The notes under the pieces are model-generated. The model searched no databases, was not told the DNA's origin, and worked only from the letters and a program-made list of their open reading frames with translations. The position numbers and the translations under genes were made by a program. This document shows positions 7,762 to 16,457 of a stretch of 28,183 nt of DNA, piece by piece. Position 1 is the stretch's first letter, and every line of letters starts with the position of its first letter. The DNA comes from Bacteroidaceae bacterium (GTDB lineage: Bacteria > Bacteroidota > Bacteroidia > Bacteroidales > Bacteroidaceae), in NCBI GenBank assembly GCA_900769465.1, contig CAAGGT010000271.1, forward strand, positions 1-28,183. Direction: 5' to 3'.

Positions 7762-7854
7762 ATGAAAACAGCAAAAACAGTGCTTTTTATTGTACTTGCG
7801 GCGTTGATTGTGGTGGCGTGCCGCACTGCAGAATATTGTAATTGTGGATGATGC
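7762..7854 (+). CDS. Very small putative lipoprotein, 30 aa
   Basis: ATG at 7762 to TGA at 7852-7854. The product starts MKTAKTVLFIVLAAALIVVA, then C21 and RTAEYCNCG. A basic N-terminus, a hydrophobic core and an ALIVVAC lipobox-like end at Cys21 are what a type II (lipoprotein) signal peptide looks like. The mature peptide would be only 10 residues, CRTAEYCNCG, with three cysteines. A good -7 promoter lies 24 nt upstream and no terminator separates it from gapA, which starts 68 nt downstream, so it may be co-transcribed with gapA. Small lipoproteins of this kind are usually missed by annotation; its role is unknown. It could be a leader peptide of gapA. Confidence 0.55.
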
Positions 7855-7922
7855 CAGGTCCACTTTGTGAATGAAACGAGATTTTTTTTTAATTATAAAC
7901 GTTTTAATTAAATTTTAAAGAA

Positions 7923-8924
7923 ATGATTAAACTTGGTATTAACGGTTTCGGTCGTATCGGCCGTATGGTGTTCCGTGCAGCAGTGAAGAACTTCGCTAAC
8001 GACATTCAGGTTGTAGGTATCAACGACCTTCTCGATGCTGATTACTTGGCATACATGTTGCGTTACGACTCTGTACACGGTCAGTTCGACGGTACAATCG
8101 AGGTTGAGGGTAACTACTTGGTTGTAAACGGTAACAAGATCCGTTTGACAGCAGAGATGGATCCCGCTAACTTGAAGTGGGACGAGGTAGGTGCTGAGGT
8201 TGTAGTTGAGTCTACAGGTTTCTTCTTGACAGACGAGACTGCTCGCAAGCACATCACCGCTGGTGCAAAGAAGGTTATCATGTCAGCTCCTTCAAAGGAC
8301 AGCACTCCTATGTTCGTGTACGGTGTTAACCACACAACATACGCTGGTCAGGACATCATCTCTAACGCATCTTGTACAACAAACTGCTTGGCTCCTATCG
8401 CTAAGGTGTTGAACGACAAGTTCGGTATCGTTAAGGGTTTGATGACTACAGTACACGCTGCTACAGCTACTCAGAAGACTGTTGACGGTCCTTCAAAGAA
8501 AGACTGGAGAGGTGGTCGTGGTATCCTCGAGAACATCATCCCATCTTCAACAGGTGCTGCTAAGGCAGTAGGTAAGGTTCTCCCTGTTCTCAACGGCAAG
8601 CTCACAGGTATGGCGTTCCGCGTTCCAACTTCTGACGTTTCTGTTGTTGACCTTACAGTAGTATTGGAGAAGGAGGCTACAATGGCTGAGATCTGCGCTG
8701 CTATGAAGGAAGCTTCAGAGGGCGAGTTGAAGGGTATCCTTGGCTACACAGAGGACGCTGTAGTTTCTACAGACTTCCGTGGTTGCGCTAACACTTCAAT
8801 CTTCGACGCAAAGGCTGGTATCTCTCTCGATGCTAATTTCGCTAAGGTTGTTTCTTGGTATGACAACGAGTGGGGTTACTCAAACAAGGTTTGTGAGATG
8901 GCTCGCGTAATCGCTGCTAAGTAA
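7923..8924 (+). CDS. gapA: Glyceraldehyde-3-phosphate dehydrogenase, type I
   Basis: Glycolytic oxidation and phosphorylation of glyceraldehyde 3-phosphate with NAD+ in the cytoplasm. The 333 aa is the normal length. The N-terminal Rossmann motif is GINGFGRIGRMVFRA. The catalytic segment SNASCTTNCLAP carries the active-site Cys, followed by TVHAATATQK and the substrate-loop SSTGAAKAVGKVLP. The C-terminal WYDNEWGYSNKV is also canonical. The acidic NDLLD after the second strand favours NAD over NADP. Codon use is strikingly uniform (GGT, AAC, TTC, AAG, TTG), unlike the neighbouring secreted-enzyme genes, as expected for very high expression. It is preceded by an A/T-rich leader and closed by a strong terminator (8952-8987). 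Confidence 0.97.
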   Translation: MIKLGINGFGRIGRMVFRAAVKNFANDIQVVGINDLLDADYLAYMLRYDSVHGQFDGTIEVEGNYLVVNGNKIRLTAEMDPANLKWDEVGAEVVVESTGFFLTDETARKHITAGAKKVIMSAPSKDSTPMFVYGVNHTTYAGQDIISNASCTTNCLAPIAKVLNDKFGIVKGLMTTVHAATATQKTVDGPSKKDWRGGRGILENIIPSSTGAAKAVGKVLPVLNGKLTGMAFRVPTSDVSVVDLTVVLEKEATMAEICAAMKEASEGELKGILGYTEDAVVSTDFRGCANTSIFDAKAGISLDANFAKVVSWYDNEWGYSNKVCEMARVIAAK

Positions 8925-8951
8925 TTTAGAGCAAACAAATACCTAAACATC

Positions 8952-8987
8952 AAGGGGCTTCACAAAAAGTGAAGCCCCTTTTCTTTT
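8952..8987 (+). terminator. gapA intrinsic terminator
   Basis: AAGGGGCTTCAC (8952-8963) pairs perfectly with GTGAAGCCCCTT (8969-8980) around AAAAA, followed by TTCTTTT. It lies 28 nt past the stop. Confidence 0.9.
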
Positions 8988-9022
8988 GCTGTATGGTAGT
9001 TTATACAAAAAATAGAGTGTCA

Positions 9023-9030
9023 TATTTTTG
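9023..9030 (+). promoter_or_regulatory. Likely promoter of the GH35 gene
   Basis: TATTTTTG matches TAnnTTTG. Predicted start near 9037 gives a leader of about 69 nt before the ATG at 9106. A weaker TATCTTTA lies closer, at about 9047. Confidence 0.4.
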
Positions 9031-9105
9031 TTTCATAACAGATTTCATTATCTTTATCACAGATAATACCTTATTATATAATATTACTAACCATAAATAT
9101 TCGTT

Positions 9106-11418
9106 ATGAGAAAAACACTGTTGTTTATGTTGCTTGCTGTGGCAATGCTGCTTGGCAGTTGCACGCCGCAGAAGCATACGTTTGAGGTAAAGGACGGCAA
9201 ATTCCTTTACGACGGTGAGAAGGTGCAGCTCATATGTGGTGAGATGCATTACCCGCGTATCCCGGTAGAGTATTGGCGCGACCGTATGCAGCGTGCAAAG
9301 GCTATGGGATTGAATACCGTCTCGGCCTACGTGTTCTGGGCCGTACACGAGCCACAGCCCGGCGAGTTCAATTTCGAGGGGCAGGCCGACATTGCCCGTT
9401 TTGTTGAGATTGCAGCCGAGGAAGGTTTGTTCGTGCTGCTCCGTCCCGGTCCATACGTCTGTGCCGAGTTTGACTTCGGCGGTTACCCCTATTGGTTGCA
9501 GAACGACTCGTCACTTGTTTGGCGCAGCGACAATCCTGCATTCCTTGCTGCTTGCGAGCGTTATCTCAATGCTTTGGGTAAGGAACTTGCACCCCACACA
9601 GTCACCAATGGCGGTAACATCATAATGGTTCAGGTTGAGAACGAATATGGCTCATACAGCAACGACAAGGTGTATCTGGGCAAGATGGCGGAACTCATAA
9701 AGAATGCGGGTTTCAATGTTCCACTGATGACTTGCGACGGTTCGGGGCAGATGCCTAACGGCTACATTCCCGGTATCCTGCCCACTGTGAATGGTGCTGT
9801 GGGTGATGACATCATGCGCTCAATTGACCGCTACTGGCCCGGTGGCCCATACTTTGTGGCTGAGTTCTATCCCGCATGGTTCGACGTGTGGGGATTGCCA
9901 CATTCGGCTGTGAGCTATGAGCGCCCGGCCGAACAACTCGACTGGATGCTCAAGAACGATGTCTCGGTGAGTATATATATGTTCCACGGCGGAACAAACT
10001 TCCACTACACCAACGGTGCCAATACAAACAATGGCTCGTATGAGCCACAGCCCACAAGCTACGACTATGATGCACCGCTTGGCGAGTATGGAAATGCCTA
10101 TCCCAAATACCACGCTTTCCGCGAGGTGATACAGCGTAACTTGCCCGAGGGCAAGATGTTGCCACCAGTGCCGGCCGATAACCCGACAACAACATTCGCA
10201 CCTGTTGAACTCACTGAGTGGGCACCGTTATCGGTTGCTTTCGCTGATAGGGTAAAGAACGATATTCCGCTCACCTTTGAGGCTATGAAACAGGATTACG
10301 GCTATATGCACTACGAGACCATCATTGTAACTCCCGACAGCGGCAAGCTTGTACTTGACGAACTACGCGACTATGCCGTTGTAATCCTCAACGGCGAGGT
10401 AGTGGGCAGCATTGACCGCCGTTTCCACCAGAACAGCATTGCGTTGAATGTCACCGAGCCAAACTCCGTTCTTGAAATCCTTGTTGAGAACGGTGGCCGT
10501 GTAAACTATGGAAAGGACCTTGTGAACAACCTCAAGGGTATTACAAAAAGCGTTACATTTAATGGCAACGAACTGAAGGAGTGGACAATGACATCACTCC
10601 CACTGCACCGTGCCAATGTAAAGGATTTCCGCTTCCCACGTATCCGTTACGAGGGTAACCTCCCCGGTTTCTATCGTGGCACATTCACCATAGACAAGGT
10701 CGGCGATACATTCGTTGATATGACCGGTTGGGGCAAGGGTGCCGTTTGGGTGAATGGCAAGTCACTTGGCAAGTTCTGGGGCATTGGCCCACAGCAGACA
10801 ATGTATCTGCCGGCTCCCTGGCTCAAGGAGGGCGAGAACGAGATTGTAGTCTTTGAGATGGAATATACCGGTAAACGCACTCTTTGCGGTGTTGACAAAC
10901 CGATACTCAATGTACTTGGTCCCGACAAGAATGCCTTCAAGACCTCACGCGACTATAACCGCGTGCCCATCCTCGATGAGTATGACGGTATCTTCTCGGG
11001 CACTGTTGAGAAGAAGACCGGCTGGCAGGAGTTTACCTTCGATGGCATAAAGACACTGCGCCACCTGTGCATTGACGTTCAAAGCACATACGACGACAAA
11101 CACTCATGCATCTGCGAAATAGAACTTCTCGATGAGAACGGCAACCCAATAAACAAGGACAAGTGGGATGTTGTGTTTACTAATACTGAAGAACTTAGTG
11201 AAGGTGTTGCAGAGTGTCTGATTGACGGCGATGAAAAGACCTACTGGCACTCCGCTTGGCGCAAGGACGTGAAGCCATTGCCACACCAGGTAATCATTGA
11301 CCTTGGCAACATACGCACCGTGAAGGGCTTCCGCATCCTCACACGCGATGTCAACCTCCCGGGCTGCATCAAGGATTTCCGTCTCTACGGTCGCCCGCAG
11401 TTCTTCTTGTATGAGTAA
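9106..11418 (+). CDS. Lipoprotein GH35 beta-galactosidase with C-terminal F5/8 domain
   Basis: Hydrolyses terminal beta-galactosyl residues. 770 aa. The lipoprotein signal MRKTLLFMLLAVAMLLGSC places a lipidated Cys at 19, so the enzyme is membrane anchored, probably on the outer membrane. The GH35 barrel starts at about residue 35 with CGEMHYPRIPVEYW, AYVFWAVHEPQPGEF and RPGPYVCAEFDFGG. The acid/base is Glu180 in QVENEYGSY, and the nucleophile is Glu253 in VAEFYPAWFDVWG. Jelly-roll domains follow, including a GWGKGAVWVNGKSLGKFW stretch. A final F5/8 type C-like domain (about 640-765) contains CLIDGDEKTYWHSAW and HQVIIDLG. Both catalytic residues are present. With the M60 and GH20 genes nearby it fits trimming of mucin or similar glycans. 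Confidence 0.93.
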   Translation: MRKTLLFMLLAVAMLLGSCTPQKHTFEVKDGKFLYDGEKVQLICGEMHYPRIPVEYWRDRMQRAKAMGLNTVSAYVFWAVHEPQPGEFNFEGQADIARFVEIAAEEGLFVLLRPGPYVCAEFDFGGYPYWLQNDSSLVWRSDNPAFLAACERYLNALGKELAPHTVTNGGNIIMVQVENEYGSYSNDKVYLGKMAELIKNAGFNVPLMTCDGSGQMPNGYIPGILPTVNGAVGDDIMRSIDRYWPGGPYFVAEFYPAWFDVWGLPHSAVSYERPAEQLDWMLKNDVSVSIYMFHGGTNFHYTNGANTNNGSYEPQPTSYDYDAPLGEYGNAYPKYHAFREVIQRNLPEGKMLPPVPADNPTTTFAPVELTEWAPLSVAFADRVKNDIPLTFEAMKQDYGYMHYETIIVTPDSGKLVLDELRDYAVVILNGEVVGSIDRRFHQNSIALNVTEPNSVLEILVENGGRVNYGKDLVNNLKGITKSVTFNGNELKEWTMTSLPLHRANVKDFRFPRIRYEGNLPGFYRGTFTIDKVGDTFVDMTGWGKGAVWVNGKSLGKFWGIGPQQTMYLPAPWLKEGENEIVVFEMEYTGKRTLCGVDKPILNVLGPDKNAFKTSRDYNRVPILDEYDGIFSGTVEKKTGWQEFTFDGIKTLRHLCIDVQSTYDDKHSCICEIELLDENGNPINKDKWDVVFTNTEELSEGVAECLIDGDEKTYWHSAWRKDVKPLPHQVIIDLGNIRTVKGFRILTRDVNLPGCIKDFRLYGRPQFFLYE

Positions 11419-11434
11419 AATAGCGTATGAATCT

Positions 11435-11476
11435 ATTAAAAAGCTGTATGTGGCGTGCCACATACAGCTTTTTAAT
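11435..11476. terminator. Perfect 20-bp-arm hairpin after the GH35 gene
   Basis: Arms 11435-11454 and 11457-11476 are exactly complementary (ATTAAAAAGCTGTATGTGGC and its complement) with a 2-nt loop. The outer A/T tracts supply a T-run in both directions, so it can terminate either strand; here it serves the rightward GH35 gene ending 17 nt upstream. Confidence 0.85.
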
Positions 11477-11488
11477 ATGTCTGTTTGA

Positions 11489-11496
11489 TATTTTTG
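11489..11496 (+). promoter_or_regulatory. Promoter of the LOG-like gene
   Basis: TATTTTTG matches TAnnTTTG. Predicted start near 11503 leaves about 32 nt to the ATG at 11535. Its position inside a longer upstream-extended frame argues against starting that gene at 11427. Confidence 0.55.
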
Positions 11497-11534
11497 CATT
11501 TTTGACTATATTAGCCAATGAAACAGAATCTACT

Positions 11535-12647
11535 ATGAACAAATACATTGAAATAGAGAGCTACGATGCTTTGTCGCCGTTGATTGTGCCGGGGGCGGTG
11601 CTGAGGCACTATGCTTTCCAGAACATTGAGTTCGGGCGTAATGCGGTGCAGTGCCGTTTTGAGGATTGTATTTTCTTCGGTTGCTCGATGCCTGATGTTA
11701 TGCGTGCAGAGCTTGCGCCCGATTGTTGTGTGCTGCCGCAGTTGCCGGTACCGTTCAATCCCTTCCCTGCTCAATTGTACACTGCAGCAACGCTTTATGC
11801 CGGGTATGACTACCGTAATCCCGAAACCTTTGAACAGTGCTATGATACCCGAATATACAGGCATTATATGACTCACGGCAAGCAGGCTGCCGATATAGCC
11901 GAGACGCTTGCGCGTTCACTGCACGACCATTCGGTGAGTGATGCCTTGCACGATTTCCTCTCTAATTACGATGAGCGCAGGGTGGTGGCGGTGATGGGTG
12001 GTCATGCCCTTTTGCGCACCGATGATAACTACCGCAAGGTGGTGCTTATTGCAAAGCATCTTGCCGAGCAGGGTTGCCTGTTGGTAACGGGTGGAGGCCC
12101 TGGAGCAATGGAGGCTGCGCATCTTGGTGTGTGGCTTGCCGGGCGTGATGATTCTGTAGTTGACGATGCGTTGGTGTTGCTGTCGCAGGCACCATCGTAC
12201 AAGGATGAGAGGTGGCTCTCTTCGGCTTTTGACCTTATGGAGAAGATGCCGCGCGTGAGTGACTGCTGCAGCGTGGGAATCCCCACGTGGTTCTACGGCC
12301 ACGAGCCGGCGACTCCGTTTGCAACGCACATAACAAAATATTTCGACAACAGCATACGCGAGGATATGTTGCTTGCCATTGCCAAGGGTGGTGTCATCTA
12401 TTCGCCCGGCAGCGCAGGTACTATGCAGGAGATATTCCAAGATGCGGCACAGAACCACTACCGTACATTCGGCTATGAGAGTCCAATGGTTTTTCTTGAC
12501 AGCGAATATTGGTGCGAGAAATTCCCTATCTATCCGATGTTGCAAGGGTTGCAGCAGAGTGGTGGGTACAATAATCTGTTGCTATCTTTGGCTGACACGC
12601 CGGCCGATGCAGAACAGGCGATAATGAAATTCGTTAAGGACAAATAA
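11535..12647 (+). CDS. LOG/SLOG-family Rossmann-fold nucleotide-binding protein
   Basis: 370 aa from the ATG at 11535 (MNKYIEIESYDALSPL). An in-frame ATG at 11427 is rejected because that extension reads through the GH35 terminator hairpin and the promoter. The C-terminal half is a lysine-decarboxylase-like (LOG) Rossmann fold: VVAVMGGHAL (about residue 152), VTGGGPGAMEAAHLG (184-198) and SPGSAGTMQEIFQDAA (290-305). Typical LOG enzymes have PGGxGTxxE; here the second Gly is Ser293. LOG proteins cleave nucleoside 5'-monophosphates to base and ribose 5-phosphate, whereas SLOG relatives bind nucleotides as sensors. The N-terminal 140 residues, with repeats such as FQNIEFGRNAVQCRFEDCIFF, I do not recognise. 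Substrate unknown. Confidence 0.75.
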   Translation: MNKYIEIESYDALSPLIVPGAVLRHYAFQNIEFGRNAVQCRFEDCIFFGCSMPDVMRAELAPDCCVLPQLPVPFNPFPAQLYTAATLYAGYDYRNPETFEQCYDTRIYRHYMTHGKQAADIAETLARSLHDHSVSDALHDFLSNYDERRVVAVMGGHALLRTDDNYRKVVLIAKHLAEQGCLLVTGGGPGAMEAAHLGVWLAGRDDSVVDDALVLLSQAPSYKDERWLSSAFDLMEKMPRVSDCCSVGIPTWFYGHEPATPFATHITKYFDNSIREDMLLAIAKGGVIYSPGSAGTMQEIFQDAAQNHYRTFGYESPMVFLDSEYWCEKFPIYPMLQGLQQSGGYNNLLLSLADTPADAEQAIMKFVKDK

Positions 12648-12682
12648 CAAAGAGCAGTGCCGCGGCACTGCTCTTTGTTATT
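12643..12682. terminator. Bidirectional terminator between convergent genes
   Basis: Arms 12643-12661 and 12664-12682 (19 bp, perfect, GC loop) lie between the rightward LOG-like gene and the leftward GH20 gene. The arm contains the TAA stop of the LOG-like gene, and the core is GAGCAGTGCC. Confidence 0.85.
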
Positions 12683-12702
12683 GTTAAGTATATCTTTGTC
12701 AA

Positions 12703-15700
12703 TTACTTGATAATGACTTTTTTGCCATTTACAATGTAGATGCCGTTGCTTGGGGCTGTTACTTCTCTTCCCTGCAAATCATAGATACCTTTTATATTTC
12801 CGTTTTCACCTTTCACCTCAGTGATACCAGTCTCAACCTGAACATTGCTCTTTTCGAATGTCCAGACGCTACCGCCCCATGTGTAAGGCTTTGTGAGTAC
12901 ATAGCTCCATGCGCTTGGGTTGATGTACCATGCCGATGAACCGTTGGCGCTTACAATACCAATACCTTTGTTGCCCTGGTCGGTTGTGGTCTCTACAAGT
13001 GTCCAGTCATAATCTCTGCCCACATACACTGTCTGGTCGTCGGCTGCACTGTTTACATAAGCAGCTTCGCCGTTAGCCTTGTTGTAGATGCGGATGGTAC
13101 CGTCTACATTCTTTGTGAAGCTCCAAAGGAAATCGTCGGCAGTGCCTTTTGCCTTTGGTTCAACCTTCTTTGTACTGCGGTTCAGTGCTGCATACTTGTC
13201 TGTAAAGTATCCGTTGCGAATGTAGTAGTATGCACCAAAATCAAGAGCGTCGGCCATTGATGTGCGTGGCATCATCTGGAACTGATGGTAGAGTGCAACG
13301 TATGCGTTGTACTGCTCCTCGGTAACTGCGCCGTCGGCAACAACCTGGCTTGCTGGGTTGATGACGCTGTTCTGCAAGTAGTCAAGAGCCTCCTGGCTTG
13401 GCTGGCCAATCTCGCCCACCTTTGCTGTGAGGATGATGAGCTCGCACTTCTTTACAAGACCTGCAAGCTGTGCAGTGAAGTCGCTCACCTCAACAATCTT
13501 CCATGTACCGTTGTAGCAGAGTGCTGCATCGTCCTTTGCATATACATCACCTGTAATCTGTGCGCTCAAGCGTTTTACACTGCCTGTAACTGATGCGCTG
13601 TAACCGCTTACTGCAGAGATTGTCACAACACCGGGGATGTACGTGAAATCGCCCGTTGCAACAGTTGCCTTGTCAATTCTCACTGCTGTACCGCTGTTCT
13701 CAACCATTGAAACCTTCTGGTTGTAGCCCGGCATCTGCAATACGTTGCCGTTGTAGAGGTTCTTCATAACATAACCACCGTCGGTTGCAACGAACTGCCA
13801 CAACTCCTCGGGCTCGGTCTGTGGGGTGTAGTGGAAACGCACTCCATTGTTCTTCATGTACATTGTTGAACCCTCGTACTGCTGACGGAAGTATGTACAA
13901 GCCGAAACAATCTGATAGGTCTTGCCCTCGACAGGCTGTGTTATTGCTGCGTTCTTGTAGTTGGCGATTGCCTGCTGGATAGCAGCTGTATCGCCACCAT
14001 CGAGTGCGGCCTGCAATGCGTCGTAAACCTCGGCAGCAGGGTAGCCCACGCCACCGCGGATGCTCTTTTCAAGAATATCCTCGGCCTCAATTACAGCAGC
14101 CTCCTCGGCTGTGTACTCTGTTGGCTCGATGAAGTATTTTGCATACTGGTAGTCAAGATAATCAAGAATCTCGTCATGGCTCTGCAAACGGTTGTAGAAC
14201 GATGTCCAGTTCTTCTTGTTGTTCGGCAACCAACCGATTTCGGCAAGCGCAAACATACGTGGCAACAACTGGTACTCAACCTCGTCAATGTCGTTTGTTG
14301 TTTCGGTCCACATATTACCCTGTACACCCAAAGCAAACTCCTCCTTGCCGCCAAGTGCGCCAAGTGGGTTAAGGCTGTAAATCTCGTCGAGAGTGTTCAC
14401 ACCCCAACCGCCGTTGTATGGCTCATCAACAGGGCGTTGGTTGTCATTGGCCTGTTGGAAATCGAGATAGAGGTGGCTGTAAGGTACAATGATTGATTTC
14501 ATACCTCTCTGCGCAGCTGTGTTGCTCAGGTTGAGGTTGTTCCAAGCCATAATCACAGGTTTAGTTCTGTTGTTGTCGTTCCAGTTGGCTAGCAACTCGT
14601 CCCAAACAACTATGTCTTTATTGTAGTTCTCCTTTAGGAAAATACCAAGTTCCTCAACCAACCACGACTGCAACTGATGTACGCCTGCAAGGCCAAGTTT
14701 CTGCACAAGTGCAAGGCACTGCTGGTTTGTTGCCCACTGCTCTGTGGGGCACTCATCGCCACCAATGTGAACATAGTCGTATGGGAATGTCTCGGCAATG
14801 TGTCCAAGGACGCACTTTAGGAATGTGATAACCTCTTCGTTACCGATGTTTAATACATCGTGAGAGATACCGCCGTCAACGCGAACCTCGTACTGCTTTG
14901 TAGGGTCGCAACTGAACTCGGGGTATGATGCAACCGCAGCCACCATGTGACCAGGGAGGTCAATCTCAGGGATAATCTCAATGTTGCGTGCCTTTGCATA
15001 GTCAACAATCTCCTTCAAATCGTCGAGAGTGTAGTACATGCCACGGCCGTACTCGGTATCGTCGTAGAAGTTCTGTCCGTCGGCGTTGCTGAAAGATGCC
15101 TTGCGGATGGCACCAACCTCGGTCAATTTTGGATATTCGGGAATCTCAACGCGCCAGCCCTGGTCGTCGGTGAGGTGCCAGTGGAAACGGTTCATCTTGT
15201 AGAGAACCATGATGTCGAGTACCTTCTTTACCTCGTCCTTGTTGAAGAAGTGACGTGCGATGTCGAGCATATAACCACGGTGTCCCAACAATGGCTGGTC
15301 GTTGATTTCAACTTCGGGTATTGTCCACTCAACATTGCTCTGCAACTCGCTTGCAAAGAACTCGCGTGGGAGCAACTGCATGAGTGTCTGCAAACCATAA
15401 AGGTGGCCACCGAACTGCGATGCCTTGATTTCTACACGCTTCTCACTTGTGGTCAAGGTGTATCCCTCGGCAGGCAGGGTTGTGTCTGTGCCGAACCATA
15501 TCTCGCCGTCTGCAGCTGTTTCGCTGGCCTCTTTTACCTCAAGGGCTATGCCGGCCGATGTCTTGAGCTGTGCAGCAAAAGCCTCGGCGTGTTCCTTCAT
15601 CTGCTCGCCCTTGTAGGCAATGGCTGTGAACTGTGTCAGGTCGAATGCTCCTTCGCCAACGGTAATGTCCAATGGCTGTGGAATGATTGAAATCTTGCCC

Positions 15701-16215
15701 ATGTTCTCAAATGCAACAGCCTCGACAAACTGTACCGGGTTGTTCTGGTCGTTCTTGTCCCAAAGACCCACGCCACGGTTTTCTGCCGGGCCACCCCAAA
15801 GGTTCATTGATACGTTTGTGTTGCCTTTTGGCTGAATCTCATAACCGCCGCTATAGCTGCTGTTGCCGGTAGCATTGATGAGGAACTTGCTCACACCGCT
15901 TGCCGTGGCGTTGGCATGTACCATCTGGTTTTTTGCTGCAGAATTCACATAAAGGGTGTAACCCTTCTTGTTTGTGAATGTGTAACCGTTTGTTGCGTCA
16001 CCGGTAATCTTCCACAACTGGGCATCGCTGCCCAAAGCTGCCGATGTGGTTATTTGCACTCCGGAGGTCTCTGCTGTGAGTGCATTGCCTCCGTTCATGA
16101 ATTGGATGAGATACCACTTTGTGTTCTCATCGGTGCTTATGGTGGGGAATCCTTGGGCAAAGAGTCCTGCCACTCCCATAAACAAACCTAAAAAGAGTAG
16201 AAAAGATTTTTTCAT
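12703..16215 (-). CDS. Secreted multidomain GH20 beta-N-acetylhexosaminidase
   Basis: Removes terminal beta-linked GlcNAc or GalNAc. 1170 aa from the ATG at 16215; an in-frame ATG at 16251 overlaps the promoter and is rejected. The signal peptide MKKSFLLFLGLFMGVAGLFA is followed by a ricin-type trefoil-like domain (about 30-168), the GH20b domain (about 173-285) and the GH20 barrel (about 290-645). The barrel has HRGYMLDIARHFF, HWHLTDDQGWR and the catalytic pair Asp487-Glu488 in HIGGDECP, where Asp orients the substrate N-acetyl group and Glu is the acid. Two more trefoil-like domains (about 762-911 and 992-1123) may bind glycans. The last 45 residues are a tail with GIYDLQGREV and GIYIVNGKKVIIK, shared with the M60 protein. 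The promoter is at 16258-16251. Confidence 0.93.
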   Translation of the reverse strand: MKKSFLLFLGLFMGVAGLFAQGFPTISTDENTKWYLIQFMNGGNALTAETSGVQITTSAALGSDAQLWKITGDATNGYTFTNKKGYTLYVNSAAKNQMVHANATASGVSKFLINATGNSSYSGGYEIQPKGNTNVSMNLWGGPAENRGVGLWDKNDQNNPVQFVEAVAFENMGKISIIPQPLDITVGEGAFDLTQFTAIAYKGEQMKEHAEAFAAQLKTSAGIALEVKEASETAADGEIWFGTDTTLPAEGYTLTTSEKRVEIKASQFGGHLYGLQTLMQLLPREFFASELQSNVEWTIPEVEINDQPLLGHRGYMLDIARHFFNKDEVKKVLDIMVLYKMNRFHWHLTDDQGWRVEIPEYPKLTEVGAIRKASFSNADGQNFYDDTEYGRGMYYTLDDLKEIVDYAKARNIEIIPEIDLPGHMVAAVASYPEFSCDPTKQYEVRVDGGISHDVLNIGNEEVITFLKCVLGHIAETFPYDYVHIGGDECPTEQWATNQQCLALVQKLGLAGVHQLQSWLVEELGIFLKENYNKDIVVWDELLANWNDNNRTKPVIMAWNNLNLSNTAAQRGMKSIIVPYSHLYLDFQQANDNQRPVDEPYNGGWGVNTLDEIYSLNPLGALGGKEEFALGVQGNMWTETTNDIDEVEYQLLPRMFALAEIGWLPNNKKNWTSFYNRLQSHDEILDYLDYQYAKYFIEPTEYTAEEAAVIEAEDILEKSIRGGVGYPAAEVYDALQAALDGGDTAAIQQAIANYKNAAITQPVEGKTYQIVSACTYFRQQYEGSTMYMKNNGVRFHYTPQTEPEELWQFVATDGGYVMKNLYNGNVLQMPGYNQKVSMVENSGTAVRIDKATVATGDFTYIPGVVTISAVSGYSASVTGSVKRLSAQITGDVYAKDDAALCYNGTWKIVEVSDFTAQLAGLVKKCELIILTAKVGEIGQPSQEALDYLQNSVINPASQVVADGAVTEEQYNAYVALYHQFQMMPRTSMADALDFGAYYYIRNGYFTDKYAALNRSTKKVEPKAKGTADDFLWSFTKNVDGTIRIYNKANGEAAYVNSAADDQTVYVGRDYDWTLVETTTDQGNKGIGIVSANGSSAWYINPSAWSYVLTKPYTWGGSVWTFEKSNVQVETGITEVKGENGNIKGIYDLQGREVTAPSNGIYIVNGKKVIIK

Positions 16216-16250
16216 AGGATATATGATTAGTTGGTTTTTTACTATCCTCA

Positions 16251-16258
16251 CAAAGATA
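16251..16258 (-). promoter_or_regulatory. Promoter of the GH20 gene
   Basis: TATCTTTG on the minus strand is a perfect TAnnTTTG. Predicted start near 16244 gives a leader of about 29 nt to the ATG at 16215. The alternative ATG at 16251 would lie upstream of the transcript start. Confidence 0.6.
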
Positions 16259-16409
16259 GTTTAATTTTTCTAAAATAAAGATTTTACCTTATTAAATAAT
16301 ATAGTGGAATGTCGCGAATTTTCAAGTTGCTGCATGGGGTTTGTGATTTTTTCTTTACCCATAAAGGGTTAATGTAAAAATATTTTACCATATTAAACCC
16401 TCTATGTTG

Positions 16410-16440
16410 TTGCCTGAATGCGATTTTTGTATTAAATTTG
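16410..16440 (+). promoter_or_regulatory. Promoter of the DUF5715-like gene
   Basis: TTG (16410-16412), a 20-nt spacer, then TAAATTTG (16433-16440) match the -33 and -7 elements. Predicted start is near 16447. Confidence 0.6.
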
Positions 16441-16457
16441 CGTGTAATTAAGAATAT

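Noticed and set aside
11427..11534. N-terminal extension of the LOG-like protein
   Set aside because: It would translate the perfect terminator hairpin and the promoter region; the ATG at 11535 lies 39 nt after a -7 element.
14947..15690. 247-codon plus-strand frame inside the GH20 gene
   Set aside because: Antisense shadow of the catalytic domain coding region.
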